Translations under genes and position numbers: made by a program
In this document: piece by piece, positions 8,066 through 17,918 of the stretch
How the letters are laid out: each line of letters opens with the position of its first letter
Position numbering within the stretch: position 1 is the first letter of the stretch
NCBI GenBank assembly: GCA_021790475.1
Contig: JAJYDU010000012.1
Span: 1-32,333, forward strand
Source: Planctomycetota bacterium
Lineage (GTDB): Bacteria > Planctomycetota > Phycisphaerae > WQYP01
Length of the DNA: 32,333 nucleotides
Direction: 5' to 3'
Notes under the pieces: model-generated
The model's database searches: none
What the model saw: the letters and a program-made list of their open reading frames with translations, nothing else
Told to the model about the DNA's origin: nothing

Positions 8066-9235
8066 TTATCGAAACAGAGCCAGGCTGACCGTCTGGCCGT
8101 GAATGAAATTTCTGCCCCCGACCGGCCCGAGTTCGCCGGCGCAGAAAAACCCCGCCACCGGTATCGGGCCGAGAATATCGCCCAGCGTCTGGATATCATG
8201 GTTCGGCGTCTGGAACAAATGGGTCCCGCGGCCGTTGCAACTGAACATCAGCACCCCCCGGGGCGCATTGGACAGCAGCAGTTCTCCTTCCAGCAACAGC
8301 CGGAGGTCTTCGTTCGCCGTGCGGGCGTCCTGCACCTGAAACTGGACGATCTGGCCGCTTTGCACCATGTCCCCGATGGACAAACCATGCGAGGGCCGAT
8401 GGATTCCCAGGATGTTGCGTACCAGGAAATCGCCCCGTCCGAAGTTTCCTTTCCTTTCGTCGATCACGCGGCCGATCTGCAATCCCCGCTGCTCCATCAG
8501 ATCGTGGTCCGCCGGCGGCAGCTGGTCGATCATTTTCCGCAACGTGCGCAGCGCGGGTTCATGGTCGAGTTCTTCAATAATGTTGTCATGTCCGCGTGTG
8601 ATTACAAATGTTTTCCCGATGGGCCGGCATCCCTGCGAAACCACGCAATCCACCTCCAGCGGCCCGGCGAAGGAAACACCGATCAGGCCGGAACTGAAGA
8701 TATTATCGCCGATCGCCAGGCGCGTCTCGCCGGGGTGCATGATGCCGCTGGCCATGCCCCCCACGATCGGAGCGTGGGGAAACTCGCGCGAGCAGGCGTC
8801 TCGAAGATGCACCACCGGCGTGGTGAAGGGATCGCCGAACATGAGCAACAGGCGCAGATCGGGACCGGTCTCCAGCCGCGCGCGCAGCGTCTTGCCTTCG
8901 CCCATCAGCTCCGGCCATTCCTCTTCGGCGAAACGGAAGTGGCCGATGGTGACGCCCGGCAGCGATATCGCCATCGCGGAGACCGCCGCCTGCCGCTCAA
9001 TTTCCCGCCCCCCTCCCAGAACGCTCTCGGCCGTGCAGGCCAACATGGTCCGAGCGCCAAGTTGCCGGCAAATCTGGCCGGTGATCCCGCCAAAATGCTT
9101 CTGGAGGGGAGTGGAAACAAACAGCATAAGCAGATCCGCCGGATCGCCTTCCAGGCCTTTCCGCAACTGTTGCGTTAATTCACCAATAATTCGTCCCGGC
9201 TCTTCCTGGGAAGCAATGGCCGAAACCATTCGCAT
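8066..9235 (-). CDS. FIST (F-box and intracellular signal transduction) domain protein
   Basis: ORF track 8066..9508; SD AAGGAG upstream of ATG 9235 (MRMVSAIASQEEPGRII). MLACTAESVLGGGREIERQAAVSAMAISLPG..., C-terminal GVLMFSCNGRGTHLFQTPNHDIQTLGDILGPIPVAGFFCAGELGPVGGRNFIHGQTVSLALF. Confidence 0.85.
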   Translation of the reverse strand: MRMVSAIASQEEPGRIIGELTQQLRKGLEGDPADLLMLFVSTPLQKHFGGITGQICRQLGARTMLACTAESVLGGGREIERQAAVSAMAISLPGVTIGHFRFAEEEWPELMGEGKTLRARLETGPDLRLLLMFGDPFTTPVVHLRDACSREFPHAPIVGGMASGIMHPGETRLAIGDNIFSSGLIGVSFAGPLEVDCVVSQGCRPIGKTFVITRGHDNIIEELDHEPALRTLRKMIDQLPPADHDLMEQRGLQIGRVIDERKGNFGRGDFLVRNILGIHRPSHGLSIGDMVQSGQIVQFQVQDARTANEDLRLLLEGELLLSNAPRGVLMFSCNGRGTHLFQTPNHDIQTLGDILGPIPVAGFFCAGELGPVGGRNFIHGQTVSLALFR

Positions 9236-9293
9236 AGACACCAACTCCTTGCGTGTGAGCCGTATAGCTCCCGGGCCGATCCGCAACCGGCTG

Positions 9294-10907
9294 TTATTCC
9301 TGCCGACCCTGCTCGGCCAGCGCCGCCAGAGCGGCGCGGCGCAGGACTTCCAGAGGAGCGGGGCGCAAGGTGAATCCTTCAAACTGCGCCGCCGCCTGCC
9401 GCCAGAGCATCTCAATTCCCTCCACGGCGCGCGCGCCGTGTTCCCGCGCCAGCTTAAGCAACCGGGTCTGACGCGGATTGTAGACGGTGTCGAACACCAC
9501 CATACCACGATGCAGCGGTAAAGTGTCCGGTATCGGCAGCGCCTGGGTATTCGGCGTCATGCCCACAGGCGTACAGTTAATGAGCACCTGACATACGGAG
9601 TGTGGAAACTCTTCCAACGGCGCCGCCCGCACCCGGCCGGTTTCACCGCCGAATTCACGGGCCAGTTCCTGCGCATGCGCCAGGGTACGATTGTAGATCG
9701 CCACGGCGGCTCCATAAGAAGCCAGACCGGCCACGATCGCCCGCGCCGCCCCACCCGCCCCGATCACCGCGACTTCGTATCCGCCCAGCTCTTCGGGCGC
9801 GATGCCCAGCGCCGCGGTCAAGGCGTCGCGCGCCCCCGGCCAGTCGGAGTTGATTCCGCCGATGGATCCGTCGGGATGAAAAAAGATCGTGTTAATCGCC
9901 CGTATGCGGCGCGCTGTTTCATCAAGCGATCCGGCACGCTCCCGCACGTACCGAAAAGCGTTTTGCTTGTGTGGAATCGTGACGCTCAGGCCGGCCAGGC
10001 GCAGTTCCGGGAAATTCCGCGCCGCATCCACCGCGGCCACGAATGCTTCCCAACCCGGTTCGATCGGCAGCGGCACATAGACGCCGGGGAACCCCAGCTC
10101 CCGGAACCCCGCATTATGAATCGCCGGGCTGATCGAATGCGACACCGGCCAGCCGGCCAGGGCGAAGACGCTCCAATCCGTCCGCTGGCTATCAAAGCGA
10201 TAGACATTCTTCAAATCATAAATTCGTGGTTGCCCCGGCGCGGTCCCGGTTTGATCCGCCGGCGTTGCGAATGTGAACGCGGCGCCGAACTTCGCCGCCA
10301 GCAGCCGGGATATCCGTCCCGCTTCATCCATGGCGATGCTGACCAGCGGCCGCGGGTCCAGACGGCGGGCGTGGTCGTAGAGCCGCAGCGCCGCAAAGGC
10401 GTCGTGAACATTCCGGGCGCGAAAGGCGATTTTCAGAAGGCTCGCCGCACGCACCGCCGCCAGCGCCGCGAAGTGATTTTCCAGGTTCGGCGGAGCGCCG
10501 GAAAAATCGTGGGTGGAAATAATCAGACGCGGCCCGTTCCCCGCGGGCGACTCGAAGGGGGTGATCTTATCGGTCAGAACACTTCGGAATTTGTCCGATT
10601 GATTCCAAGCCGCCAGTTCCACGTCCAGAAAATCCGCGCTGGTCAGCCACCGGCAGGCCAATGCCAGCAATTGCAGACGGTCCTGTTCGCCACCGCGATA
10701 AAAACCGCCTTCCCATACCGGCCGGATCGTCACAATCAATCGCGTCTGGCGTATTTCGGGCCGCCCCAGCAAGGTTTCCATCGTTTCCGGGGAGGCGCGG
10801 TCGCAGCGCAGTTCCACAGAGTCCGCTCCCTCCCGCCGGGCGGCTTGTATCTGCGCCCGCGTCGCGTCAGCATCCGAGACAAAAATGGGAGCAACAATCC
10901 AAGTCAT
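9294..10907 (-). CDS. aroDE: Bifunctional type I 3-dehydroquinate dehydratase / shikimate dehydrogenase
   Basis: AroD part (ADSVELRCDRASPETM, LIVTIRPVWEGG, KIAFRARN, SIAMDEAGRISR) fused to AroE part (AGWPVSHSISPAIHNAGF, LAGLSVTIPHKQNAF, AINTIF, VAVIGAGGAARAIVAGL, INCTPVGM). Confidence 0.95.
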   Translation of the reverse strand: MTWIVAPIFVSDADATRAQIQAARREGADSVELRCDRASPETMETLLGRPEIRQTRLIVTIRPVWEGGFYRGGEQDRLQLLALACRWLTSADFLDVELAAWNQSDKFRSVLTDKITPFESPAGNGPRLIISTHDFSGAPPNLENHFAALAAVRAASLLKIAFRARNVHDAFAALRLYDHARRLDPRPLVSIAMDEAGRISRLLAAKFGAAFTFATPADQTGTAPGQPRIYDLKNVYRFDSQRTDWSVFALAGWPVSHSISPAIHNAGFRELGFPGVYVPLPIEPGWEAFVAAVDAARNFPELRLAGLSVTIPHKQNAFRYVRERAGSLDETARRIRAINTIFFHPDGSIGGINSDWPGARDALTAALGIAPEELGGYEVAVIGAGGAARAIVAGLASYGAAVAIYNRTLAHAQELAREFGGETGRVRAAPLEEFPHSVCQVLINCTPVGMTPNTQALPIPDTLPLHRGMVVFDTVYNPRQTRLLKLAREHGARAVEGIEMLWRQAAAQFEGFTLRPAPLEVLRRAALAALAEQGRQE

Positions 10908-11926
10908 GGCCGTCCTTTTATCCGACGTTGACCTGATCCGGCGGCGCGACCGCCCGCCACACGGGGTCGCGGCCGCGCGGCCTGGTGCGGCTGAACACCT
11001 GCCTGCGGGCTGCGACCTGATCCATCAAGTGGAGTTTTCTTCCCCGCCGCCAGGGCGCGAAGGATGGAAAGATTGATTTGATCCCAAGGTCGGCCATCGG
11101 GCGCCGTTTCCTTGGGTGTTTCAAGAATTTTGGGAATGGGCAAAAAACGCTCGTCGCTACACAGATAGGAAAATGCCGGCAGGCCGACATGGCCGCACCC
11201 GATATGGGCATGCCGGTCCACCCGGCTGCCCAGCGGCTTGCGACTGTCGTTGAGATGGATTACCCGCAATCGATTGAGCCCTATGATGCGGTCAAACTCA
11301 CTCATGGTTCCGCGGATTCCCTGCTCCGTGGCGATATCGTAACCCGCGGCGAGCACGTGGCAGGTATCCAGGCACACACCCAGGCGTTCCGGGTCGCGCA
11401 CGCCGGCGATGATGTCGGCCAACTGCTCAAACCTCCAGCCCAGCGCCGTGCCCTGGCCGGCCGTGGTTTCCAGACAAACGATCACCCGTTTGTCGGCGGC
11501 GGCCAGCGCCTCATTGAGCGAGTCGATCAGACGGCGGATTCCCCGCGCTTCTCCGGCACCGCCATGCGAACCGCCGTGTGTGACGAGAAACGAAATCCCA
11601 AGCCGCGCGCATCGATTCAGTTCTCCGGCAAAGGCGGCGATGCTCTTTTGCCGCAGTTGTTCATCGCCCGCCGCCAGATTGACCAGATAGGAGTCGTGCG
11701 CGACGATCCGCGAAAATCCAAGCCGGTCCGCTTGCGCACGGAACCGGCGAACCTCCGGCTTATTGAGCGGGGGAGCATTCCACCGCCGCTGGTTGCGGGT
11801 GAATATCTGAACCGTTTGCAGGTTCAGTTCAGCCGCGGCCAGCAGTGCATGATGCAGGCCGCCGGCGATGGAAAGATGGGAACCAAACATAGTCAATCCG
11901 AGCGGCGGTAGCGCCGCAATATTCAC
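10904..11926 (-). CDS. nfo: Endonuclease IV (AP endonuclease); start may be 11890
   Basis: MFGSHLSIAGGLHHALLAAAELNLQTVQIFTRNQRRW, CLETTAGQGTALG, CLDTCHVLAAGYDI, VIHLNDSRKPLGSRVDRHAHIGCGHVG, ILETPKE. Confidence 0.95.
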   Translation of the reverse strand: MNIAALPPLGLTMFGSHLSIAGGLHHALLAAAELNLQTVQIFTRNQRRWNAPPLNKPEVRRFRAQADRLGFSRIVAHDSYLVNLAAGDEQLRQKSIAAFAGELNRCARLGISFLVTHGGSHGGAGEARGIRRLIDSLNEALAAADKRVIVCLETTAGQGTALGWRFEQLADIIAGVRDPERLGVCLDTCHVLAAGYDIATEQGIRGTMSEFDRIIGLNRLRVIHLNDSRKPLGSRVDRHAHIGCGHVGLPAFSYLCSDERFLPIPKILETPKETAPDGRPWDQINLSILRALAAGKKTPLDGSGRSPQAGVQPHQAARPRPRVAGGRAAGSGQRRIKGRP

Positions 11927-12021
11927 TCCGAACCGGGCGGCGGTGTTTTTTTACCTCACCGCGTCGCACGCAGAGGTTAGAACCAGCGGCTGAATTCTCC
12001 GCGGCGGTTACGCACGTCCTC

Positions 12022-12528
12022 TTACCCGCCCGATTCCTCCGCCGCGCGGACTACTACTTGCGCCCCGGAAACGCCGACCACCACAACCCTGGTTCCACTC
12101 CTGATAATCATCCCTTCGCTTACCGAGGCGAGACGGCGCTCATCAAAGGCGCATACGCCCGCCGGCCGCAGCGTTGTAACCGCGACGCCCATTCGACCGA
12201 CCATGTCCGCCAGTTCCTTCCGGTGCTCGGAAAATCCCTTGATTGAATCCGGATTCGGCTGACTCATCAATATCCGCCGTCCCACCGGACTTTTGGGGTA
12301 GTATCGCACGCCGGCAAAAAGCAGCAGAGGACCAAACACCATGACCGCCAGAATGCTTACGGTTCCGAAAACCGGGCCGATATAAAAGCAGGTGATAATC
12401 CCGCCAAGAGTCAAAAAACCACAGAGGATCGCCAGCAGCCCGTGCGCGGGCACAAACAATTCCGCGACCAGAAAAACCACGGCGGCGGCGAACAGCAGTA
12501 TGGCGGCGATAAGCAGATCTATCGGCAT
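12022..12528 (-). CDS. NfeD-like membrane protein with C-terminal OB-like domain
   Basis: MPIDLLIAAILLFAAAVVFLVAELFVPAHGLLAILCGFLTLGGIITCFY... then GRMGVAVTTLRPAGVCAFDERRLASVSEGMIIRSGTRVVVVGVSGAQVVV. Confidence 0.8.
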   Translation of the reverse strand: MPIDLLIAAILLFAAAVVFLVAELFVPAHGLLAILCGFLTLGGIITCFYIGPVFGTVSILAVMVFGPLLLFAGVRYYPKSPVGRRILMSQPNPDSIKGFSEHRKELADMVGRMGVAVTTLRPAGVCAFDERRLASVSEGMIIRSGTRVVVVGVSGAQVVVRAAEESGG

Positions 12529-12587
12529 AGCAACCCTTTTTCCCATTCGACCGGCCGGATGCCCGCCGCACCGCATCATCGAAGCAA

Positions 12588-14195
12588 CTATCCTTTTTCC
12601 GGCACGGGGCGAACCATCACCTGATTCTCCGTTATCCGGGTGATTTCGACCACTCGCGCCCGGGCGATGAATTCGCCATCCGCCACCACATCCACCAGTT
12701 GCCCGCCGAAATAGGCTTTGCCGGCGGGGCGCAGATCGGAAACCGTCCGGCCCACCGCGCCGACGAAAATAATCTGCTGGGCCGCGACCGGTCCACGAAA
12801 CAGACGGCTCGTATCGGGGGCCGGCGCCGGTTGCAGCGTCAGCCGGCGTAAACCCGGCGTGATGTCCAGATACCGCACCAGCAGCAGAATAATCGCCAGC
12901 GCGCAGGCCAGCCCGAGAACGATCACCGAAATGCCCGTCTGCAGGGCGTGGCCGGCGCCGGACTCCCCCACCGGCACGAACGATCCGATCAACCCGACCA
13001 GCACCATAAGAAAACCGGGAATCGCCAGCAGTCCCAGTCCGCCGAAATGGACAATATCAATTATGATAAGCAACACCCCCAGAACCACCAGGGCGATTTC
13101 CCACCAGTTCGCCAGACCGGTAATCATCGGTCCGCCGAACATCAGCGCCAGCGCGGCCAGGGCAATCACTCCCGGAACGATCAGCCCCGGATGGCTCAAC
13201 TCGATATAGCCGCACACCACCATGATGACAAACAGAATAAAACGAACCCCCGGCGCGGCGAGCCAGCGGGCCAGCCGTTCCATAAAATCCAGCCGAAGAA
13301 TGTAAATATGCCGGCCGGTAATATTCAAAATTGCCGGAAGAGCGGCGTTATTACCGGCCTCGGCCTGGCAAATTCCCATCGGCTTGGCCCGGCGCGGGCC
13401 GACGGTTAATAGTGTTCCGCGGCGTTTGACCCGGCGAACGAAAAACCACGGATGCACCGGAGCCTGGCCCGGACGGGCCTGTTGCACGCGCACCAGCGTC
13501 CGGCGGACGGCCGGCGTAACAAAACGAACTTGGCCATTGAGTTTATTGCGTACCTGGTCAATCTGAATCGCCCGGTCCACAATGGCCAGCAGAATCGCCG
13601 GGGGATAGCCGTTGGCCCTGGCCGACGCCTGCAGATCGCGCAGCACCGGCGAAGACGATGCAAGCCGTGGATTCGCCGCCGCCTGTTGCGCCGTCTTTCC
13701 CTGGAGTTCAAACGCCTGGCCATCGCCCAGATGCGCCCGCGGCGCCATCACAATTTGCCGGCACGAGACCGCAACCAGCGCAGCCGGGCCAATGGCCGAT
13801 CCGGAAATGTACGCCACCGTCGGCAGTCCGATATGACGCGTGAAATGGGCGAGGCGCAGCGCCGGGGAGAGCATCCCGCCGATGCTGTTGATGCGATACA
13901 CAATAAGCGAGCAGCCGAGCTTGCGCGCTGCGGTTACCCGCCGCCGCACGCTGGTCCACGTGATCTGATCCACCGGTCCGCGGATGGTAATAATGGCCGC
14001 CCGATGGTGCGGGCGCTTCTGAATCGGCTGCATACCCGCCTGGCCGACCAACAATCCCTGTCCCCGGACTGCGCCGCCGCGGGTACAGAGGAAAATCAGC
14101 GGCAACAGGAAAAACGCCGCCGGCAGCCGCTTGGCGCGACAGGGACCTCGCCGGTGTTTCCAGGATTGATCGGCCGGCCCACGAGAAGCGATCAT
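12588..14195 (-). CDS. NfeD family protein: N-terminal SppA/ClpP-like protease domain, TM region, C-terminal NfeD domain
   Basis: IITIRGPVDQITWTSVRRRVTAARKLGCSLIVYRINSIGGMLSPALRLAHFTRHIGLPTVAYISGSAIGPAALVAVSCRQIVMAPRAHLGDGQAF; multi-TM; VGRTVSDLRPAGKAYFGGQLVDVVADGEFIARARVVEITRITENQVMVRP. Confidence 0.88.
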   Translation of the reverse strand: MIASRGPADQSWKHRRGPCRAKRLPAAFFLLPLIFLCTRGGAVRGQGLLVGQAGMQPIQKRPHHRAAIITIRGPVDQITWTSVRRRVTAARKLGCSLIVYRINSIGGMLSPALRLAHFTRHIGLPTVAYISGSAIGPAALVAVSCRQIVMAPRAHLGDGQAFELQGKTAQQAAANPRLASSSPVLRDLQASARANGYPPAILLAIVDRAIQIDQVRNKLNGQVRFVTPAVRRTLVRVQQARPGQAPVHPWFFVRRVKRRGTLLTVGPRRAKPMGICQAEAGNNAALPAILNITGRHIYILRLDFMERLARWLAAPGVRFILFVIMVVCGYIELSHPGLIVPGVIALAALALMFGGPMITGLANWWEIALVVLGVLLIIIDIVHFGGLGLLAIPGFLMVLVGLIGSFVPVGESGAGHALQTGISVIVLGLACALAIILLLVRYLDITPGLRRLTLQPAPAPDTSRLFRGPVAAQQIIFVGAVGRTVSDLRPAGKAYFGGQLVDVVADGEFIARARVVEITRITENQVMVRPVPEKG

Positions 14196-14292
14196 GGAAA
14201 TATTCTCCTGTTAATGGATTATCATAACAGCCGTTTGGCGCAGCGCCTGCTGATCATTATCCTTGCCACCACCTGTTCTGGAGAAACACCTT

Positions 14293-16167
14293 ATGCCCCC
14301 CCTTCCCCTGATACCCCCGCCCCGCCGGATCAGCCGGGGCGCCGGCCAATGGGTGTTGCCCGCGGCGGGAAGCATTTTCATCGGTTGCGACGACGAACCT
14401 CTGACATTAGCCGCTCGTTCGCTCCAGCAGTTACTGGAAAGGGGAGCGGGAAAATGGCGCCTGAGCCATACCCCACCGACCAGGCGGGGAATCACCCTGC
14501 GGTTAGACCCCGATGGCGAGCACGAACAGGGTTACAGGATCGACATCCGCCCGGAGGGAGTGATCGCACGCGCTAAAACGTCGCAAGGCCTTTTCTACGC
14601 CGTCCAGACCCTGCGGCAGATCGCCCGCCACTGCCGGCGCGCCTGGCCGTGCCTGCGCATCATCGATCAACCCGATTTTTCCCGCCGCGGCTTCTATCAC
14701 GACGTTTCCCGCGGCAAAGTGCCGAAGGTACAAACCATTCTGTGGCTGGTGGACAAACTGGCCGAGCTGAAAATCAACGAGTTTCAACTTTATATCGAAA
14801 ATGTGTTTGAATTCCGCCGCCATCCCGACTTTTATTTCGACACCACCCCGCTTACCGCCGCTGAAATTCGCCGGATCGACGCCGCCTGCCGGCAAAGATA
14901 TATCGACTTCGTTCCTTCGCTGAGCTCGTTGGGACATTTCGAGAAGATTCTCCGATTGCCGCGCTATCGGCATTTGGCGGAGGCCGAGCCGGCGGATCTG
15001 AAGAAGCGGGGGATCAACGTCGGGAGCGAACATCCCTGGTCGCTTTGTGTAACCGATCCGGAAGCAAAAAAACTTATTTCCGATATGTACGATGAATTCC
15101 TCCCGAATTTTTCCAGCCCGATTTTCAATATCTGCTGCGATGAATCATATGACCTGGGGCTGGGTCGCAGCCGGGTCGCGGCGCGGGAAAAAGGCGCCGG
15201 GCGGTTGTATGTCGATTGGGTGAAATATTGCGCCGCCGCCGCGGCCAAACACGCCAAGCGCGTGCAGCTTTGGGGCGACATCATCCTGCATCATCCCCGG
15301 CTCATCGACGAATTGCCGTCCAATGCCACCGTGCTCGAATGGGGTTATGGAGCCGAACACCCCTTCCTGGAACATGGACGATTGTTTGCCGCCGCGGGAC
15401 GCCCTTTTTATGTTTGTCCCGGTACATCATGCTGGAATTCGCTCGGAGGGCGAACGGCCAACGCCCTGGCCAATATGCGGGTTGCGGCGCGGGCGGGCCT
15501 GCAACACGGCGCGACCGGATATCTCAACACCGACTGGGGCGATAACGGCCACCAGCAGATGCTGGCGGTGAGCCTTTTACCCATGGCCTGCGGCGCGTCG
15601 ATTTCCTGGAATCATCGACAGCCGCACGATTGGCCCATCCGCAATGCGGTAAGCGAATATCTGTTCGACGACCCCGGCGGAAAGATAGCCCGGCTGACCG
15701 CGGATATCGGCCTTGTCTACCAGCGCATCAATCGGGATCGTCTGTCCAACAGTTCGCTTGATTTTCATCTTTTCCGCGAACCGTGGGATCAGACAACCTA
15801 TCTGACCCGGGCCCGGCTTAACCAGTTCACCGGGGAAATCGCCCGGCTGAACCGCTATCTTGCCGTGCTGGAACGGGCGCCTTTCCACAGCCGGTCGCAG
15901 GCGCTGATCGTGGACGAACTTTCATTCACGGTCCGGCTGATCCGGCATACGCTGCGGCGGACAATCCTCCGGGCACAAGGCGATCAACTCCCGGATAAGT
16001 TTCAATCTGAAGTTGTTTCGCTCATGAATGATATCGGCAAACTGAAGCGCGAATTCCGGGCGCTGTGGCGTATGCGGAATAAGGAATCCCGCCTGGCGGA
16101 TGTTATGGCGCATTTTGATCGACGGGCGGCGGAATACCGCCATCTCGTTTATACTCCCGCGTCGTAG
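14293..16167 (+). CDS. Glycoside hydrolase family 20-like beta-N-acetylhexosaminidase
   Basis: GYRIDIRPEGVIARAKTSQGLFYAVQTLRQI, DQPDFSRRGFYHDVSRGKVPKVQTILWLVDKLAELKINEFQLYIENVF, FVPSLSSLGHFE, FNICCDESYDLG, VQLWGDIILHHP, GYLNTDWGDNGH. Confidence 0.88.
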   Translation: MPPLPLIPPPRRISRGAGQWVLPAAGSIFIGCDDEPLTLAARSLQQLLERGAGKWRLSHTPPTRRGITLRLDPDGEHEQGYRIDIRPEGVIARAKTSQGLFYAVQTLRQIARHCRRAWPCLRIIDQPDFSRRGFYHDVSRGKVPKVQTILWLVDKLAELKINEFQLYIENVFEFRRHPDFYFDTTPLTAAEIRRIDAACRQRYIDFVPSLSSLGHFEKILRLPRYRHLAEAEPADLKKRGINVGSEHPWSLCVTDPEAKKLISDMYDEFLPNFSSPIFNICCDESYDLGLGRSRVAAREKGAGRLYVDWVKYCAAAAAKHAKRVQLWGDIILHHPRLIDELPSNATVLEWGYGAEHPFLEHGRLFAAAGRPFYVCPGTSCWNSLGGRTANALANMRVAARAGLQHGATGYLNTDWGDNGHQQMLAVSLLPMACGASISWNHRQPHDWPIRNAVSEYLFDDPGGKIARLTADIGLVYQRINRDRLSNSSLDFHLFREPWDQTTYLTRARLNQFTGEIARLNRYLAVLERAPFHSRSQALIVDELSFTVRLIRHTLRRTILRAQGDQLPDKFQSEVVSLMNDIGKLKREFRALWRMRNKESRLADVMAHFDRRAAEYRHLVYTPAS

Positions 16168-16224
16168 GGATTGAGCCCGCGGGCCGGCGGCGACCGGCGG
16201 ATAATTTTCGGAGCCTACAAACAG

Positions 16225-17148
16225 ATGTCTTTACTGGTTACCGGTTCGATTGGCATCGACAATGTCACCACGCCGCACGGCGCCGTCAGCGACGTTCTGG
16301 GCGGTTCGGCGGTTTATTTCAGCTGGGCGGCGGCGGCGTTCTGCAAAGTGCGGTTGGTGGCGGTGGTTGGCGAAGATTTTCCTCCACGGTTCCGCAATGC
16401 TTTGATCCATCCCAACATTGATACGCGGGGGCTGGAGCGCCGCGCCGGAAGCAAAACATTCCGCTGGAGCGGCCGCTACGACGCCGCGATGAATGAGGCC
16501 ACCACCACCGCCGTGGACCTGAACGTACTGGCGGAAAAAACGCCGCAAGTGCCGGACGCATTCACCGACAGCACGGTGGTATTTCTGGCCGCGACACATC
16601 CGCTTTTGCAGATGGATCTGCTTTCCCAGGTGAAAAGGCCGAAACTGGTGGTGTCCGACACGCGCGACCTCTGGATTCGCAATTACACCAAGGAACTGCT
16701 CCGGAGTCTCAAAAACGTTGATGGTCTGGTCCTGAATGATCTGGAGGCGCGCCTGCTGACCGATAAGACGAACCTGGTCGCGGCGCTGGAACAGATTCGC
16801 CGGTTTCTCAAACCTTCCGGACCGCGCCTGGTGGTATTGAAAAAGGGCGAGCACGGCTGCCTGGCGGCCTTCGGCCAATCATTTTTTCCCATGCCCGCCT
16901 TCCCCACGGCCGAAGTTATTGATCCCACCGGCGCCGGCGACAGTTTCGCCGGTGGCATGTTGGGCTATCTGGCCGGCCGGCCCCGCTGGAATCCGGCGGC
17001 ATTCAAACAGGCGGTGGCGGCGGGAACCATCATGGCCAGCTTTACCATTGAGGCTTTTTCCCTGGCCGGCTTGCGCCGGGCCGATCGTCCCGGCATCCGT
17101 GCCCGCCGCAGGGCCTTTGCACACATGCTTACCGCCGGCCTGGTCTAA
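16225..17148 (+). CDS. PfkB-family carbohydrate kinase
   Basis: LVTGSIGIDNVTTPHG...VLGGSAVYFSWAA, ...EVIDPTGAGDSFAGGMLGYLAGRP (PfkB signature 2). Confidence 0.93.
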   Translation: MSLLVTGSIGIDNVTTPHGAVSDVLGGSAVYFSWAAAAFCKVRLVAVVGEDFPPRFRNALIHPNIDTRGLERRAGSKTFRWSGRYDAAMNEATTTAVDLNVLAEKTPQVPDAFTDSTVVFLAATHPLLQMDLLSQVKRPKLVVSDTRDLWIRNYTKELLRSLKNVDGLVLNDLEARLLTDKTNLVAALEQIRRFLKPSGPRLVVLKKGEHGCLAAFGQSFFPMPAFPTAEVIDPTGAGDSFAGGMLGYLAGRPRWNPAAFKQAVAAGTIMASFTIEAFSLAGLRRADRPGIRARRRAFAHMLTAGLV

Positions 17149-17157
17149 AAATATGAA

Positions 17158-17181
17158 GAAATCCCGACGCGCCGGGATTTC
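17158..17181. promoter_or_regulatory. 9-bp-stem hairpin between the PfkB gene and thpR
   Basis: GAAATCCCG (17158-17166) - ACGCGC - CGGGATTTC (17173-17181), perfect stem, ending 14 nt before the thpR ATG. Confidence 0.5.
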
Positions 17182-17195
17182 CCGGGGACCTTGTC

Positions 17196-17780
17196 ATGCG
17201 GCTCTTTGTTGCCCTCGATGTGCGCGGCGATATCGGCGAGAAATTATCTGCCTGGCAGCGGCGCCTCCGGCAGACGCCCGCGCAGGTTCGCTGGGTTCCT
17301 CCCGATCAATATCACATCACCGTGAAATTCATCGGAGCGGTGGAACCGGCGCAACTCGATCCGATATGCCACCGCCTGGATCAAGCCGCCGCGCAAGTGC
17401 CCGCATTTCCCCTGGTGATTCAGGGATTGTCCCGGCTGGAATCGCGCGGCAAGGTGCGGATCATCACGGCTGAAATTGGTTCGCCCGACATGCGCATCGT
17501 GCGGCTGCACCGATTGATCGATCAGGAGTTGGGCGCGCTGGGCGTTGCTCTGGACACGCGGCCGCTGCGGCCGCACTTGACGCTCGGCCGCGTGCGGAGC
17601 AATCATTCGCTTAACAAACTGCTGCGGCGATTGGAGCCTTACAGCGCGGACCGGATAAATCCGCTCGGTCCGTGGTGGATAAGCGAGGCCCTGCTGATGG
17701 AAAGTGTTCTCTCGCCGGAAGGAACGATATATCGCCTCCGGCATCGCGCCCCGTTGCAGCCGGCCGAATTGCTCATATAG
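17196..17780 (+). CDS. thpR: RNA 2',3'-cyclic phosphodiesterase (2H phosphoesterase)
   Basis: MRLFVALDVRGDI...VRWVPPDQYHITVKFIGAV (HxT motif 1) and LRPHLTLGRVRSNHSLNKLL (HxT motif 2). Confidence 0.93.
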   Translation: MRLFVALDVRGDIGEKLSAWQRRLRQTPAQVRWVPPDQYHITVKFIGAVEPAQLDPICHRLDQAAAQVPAFPLVIQGLSRLESRGKVRIITAEIGSPDMRIVRLHRLIDQELGALGVALDTRPLRPHLTLGRVRSNHSLNKLLRRLEPYSADRINPLGPWWISEALLMESVLSPEGTIYRLRHRAPLQPAELLI

Positions 17781-17918
17781 CTTGCACGTCGCCATAATGG
17801 GCGAGGTCGGCTTCCTCCGTTCCCCACTGATGACCGCATGGTGTATAGTAGTGTGTATGCAGGCCGGTTTGGCTCGGACGGGAGCATTCTCCCGCCGGGA
17901 TCCGGCAAAAAGGGAAGC

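Noticed and set aside
9600-10931. 443-aa plus-strand ORF antisense to aroDE
   Set aside because: Shadow ORF in GC-rich DNA; the opposite strand encodes a clear AroD–AroE fusion and this frame shows no recognisable domain.
13452-14576. 374-aa plus-strand ORF overlapping the NfeD and GH20 genes
   Set aside because: Spans two well-supported genes in the wrong frame or strand with no domain signal.
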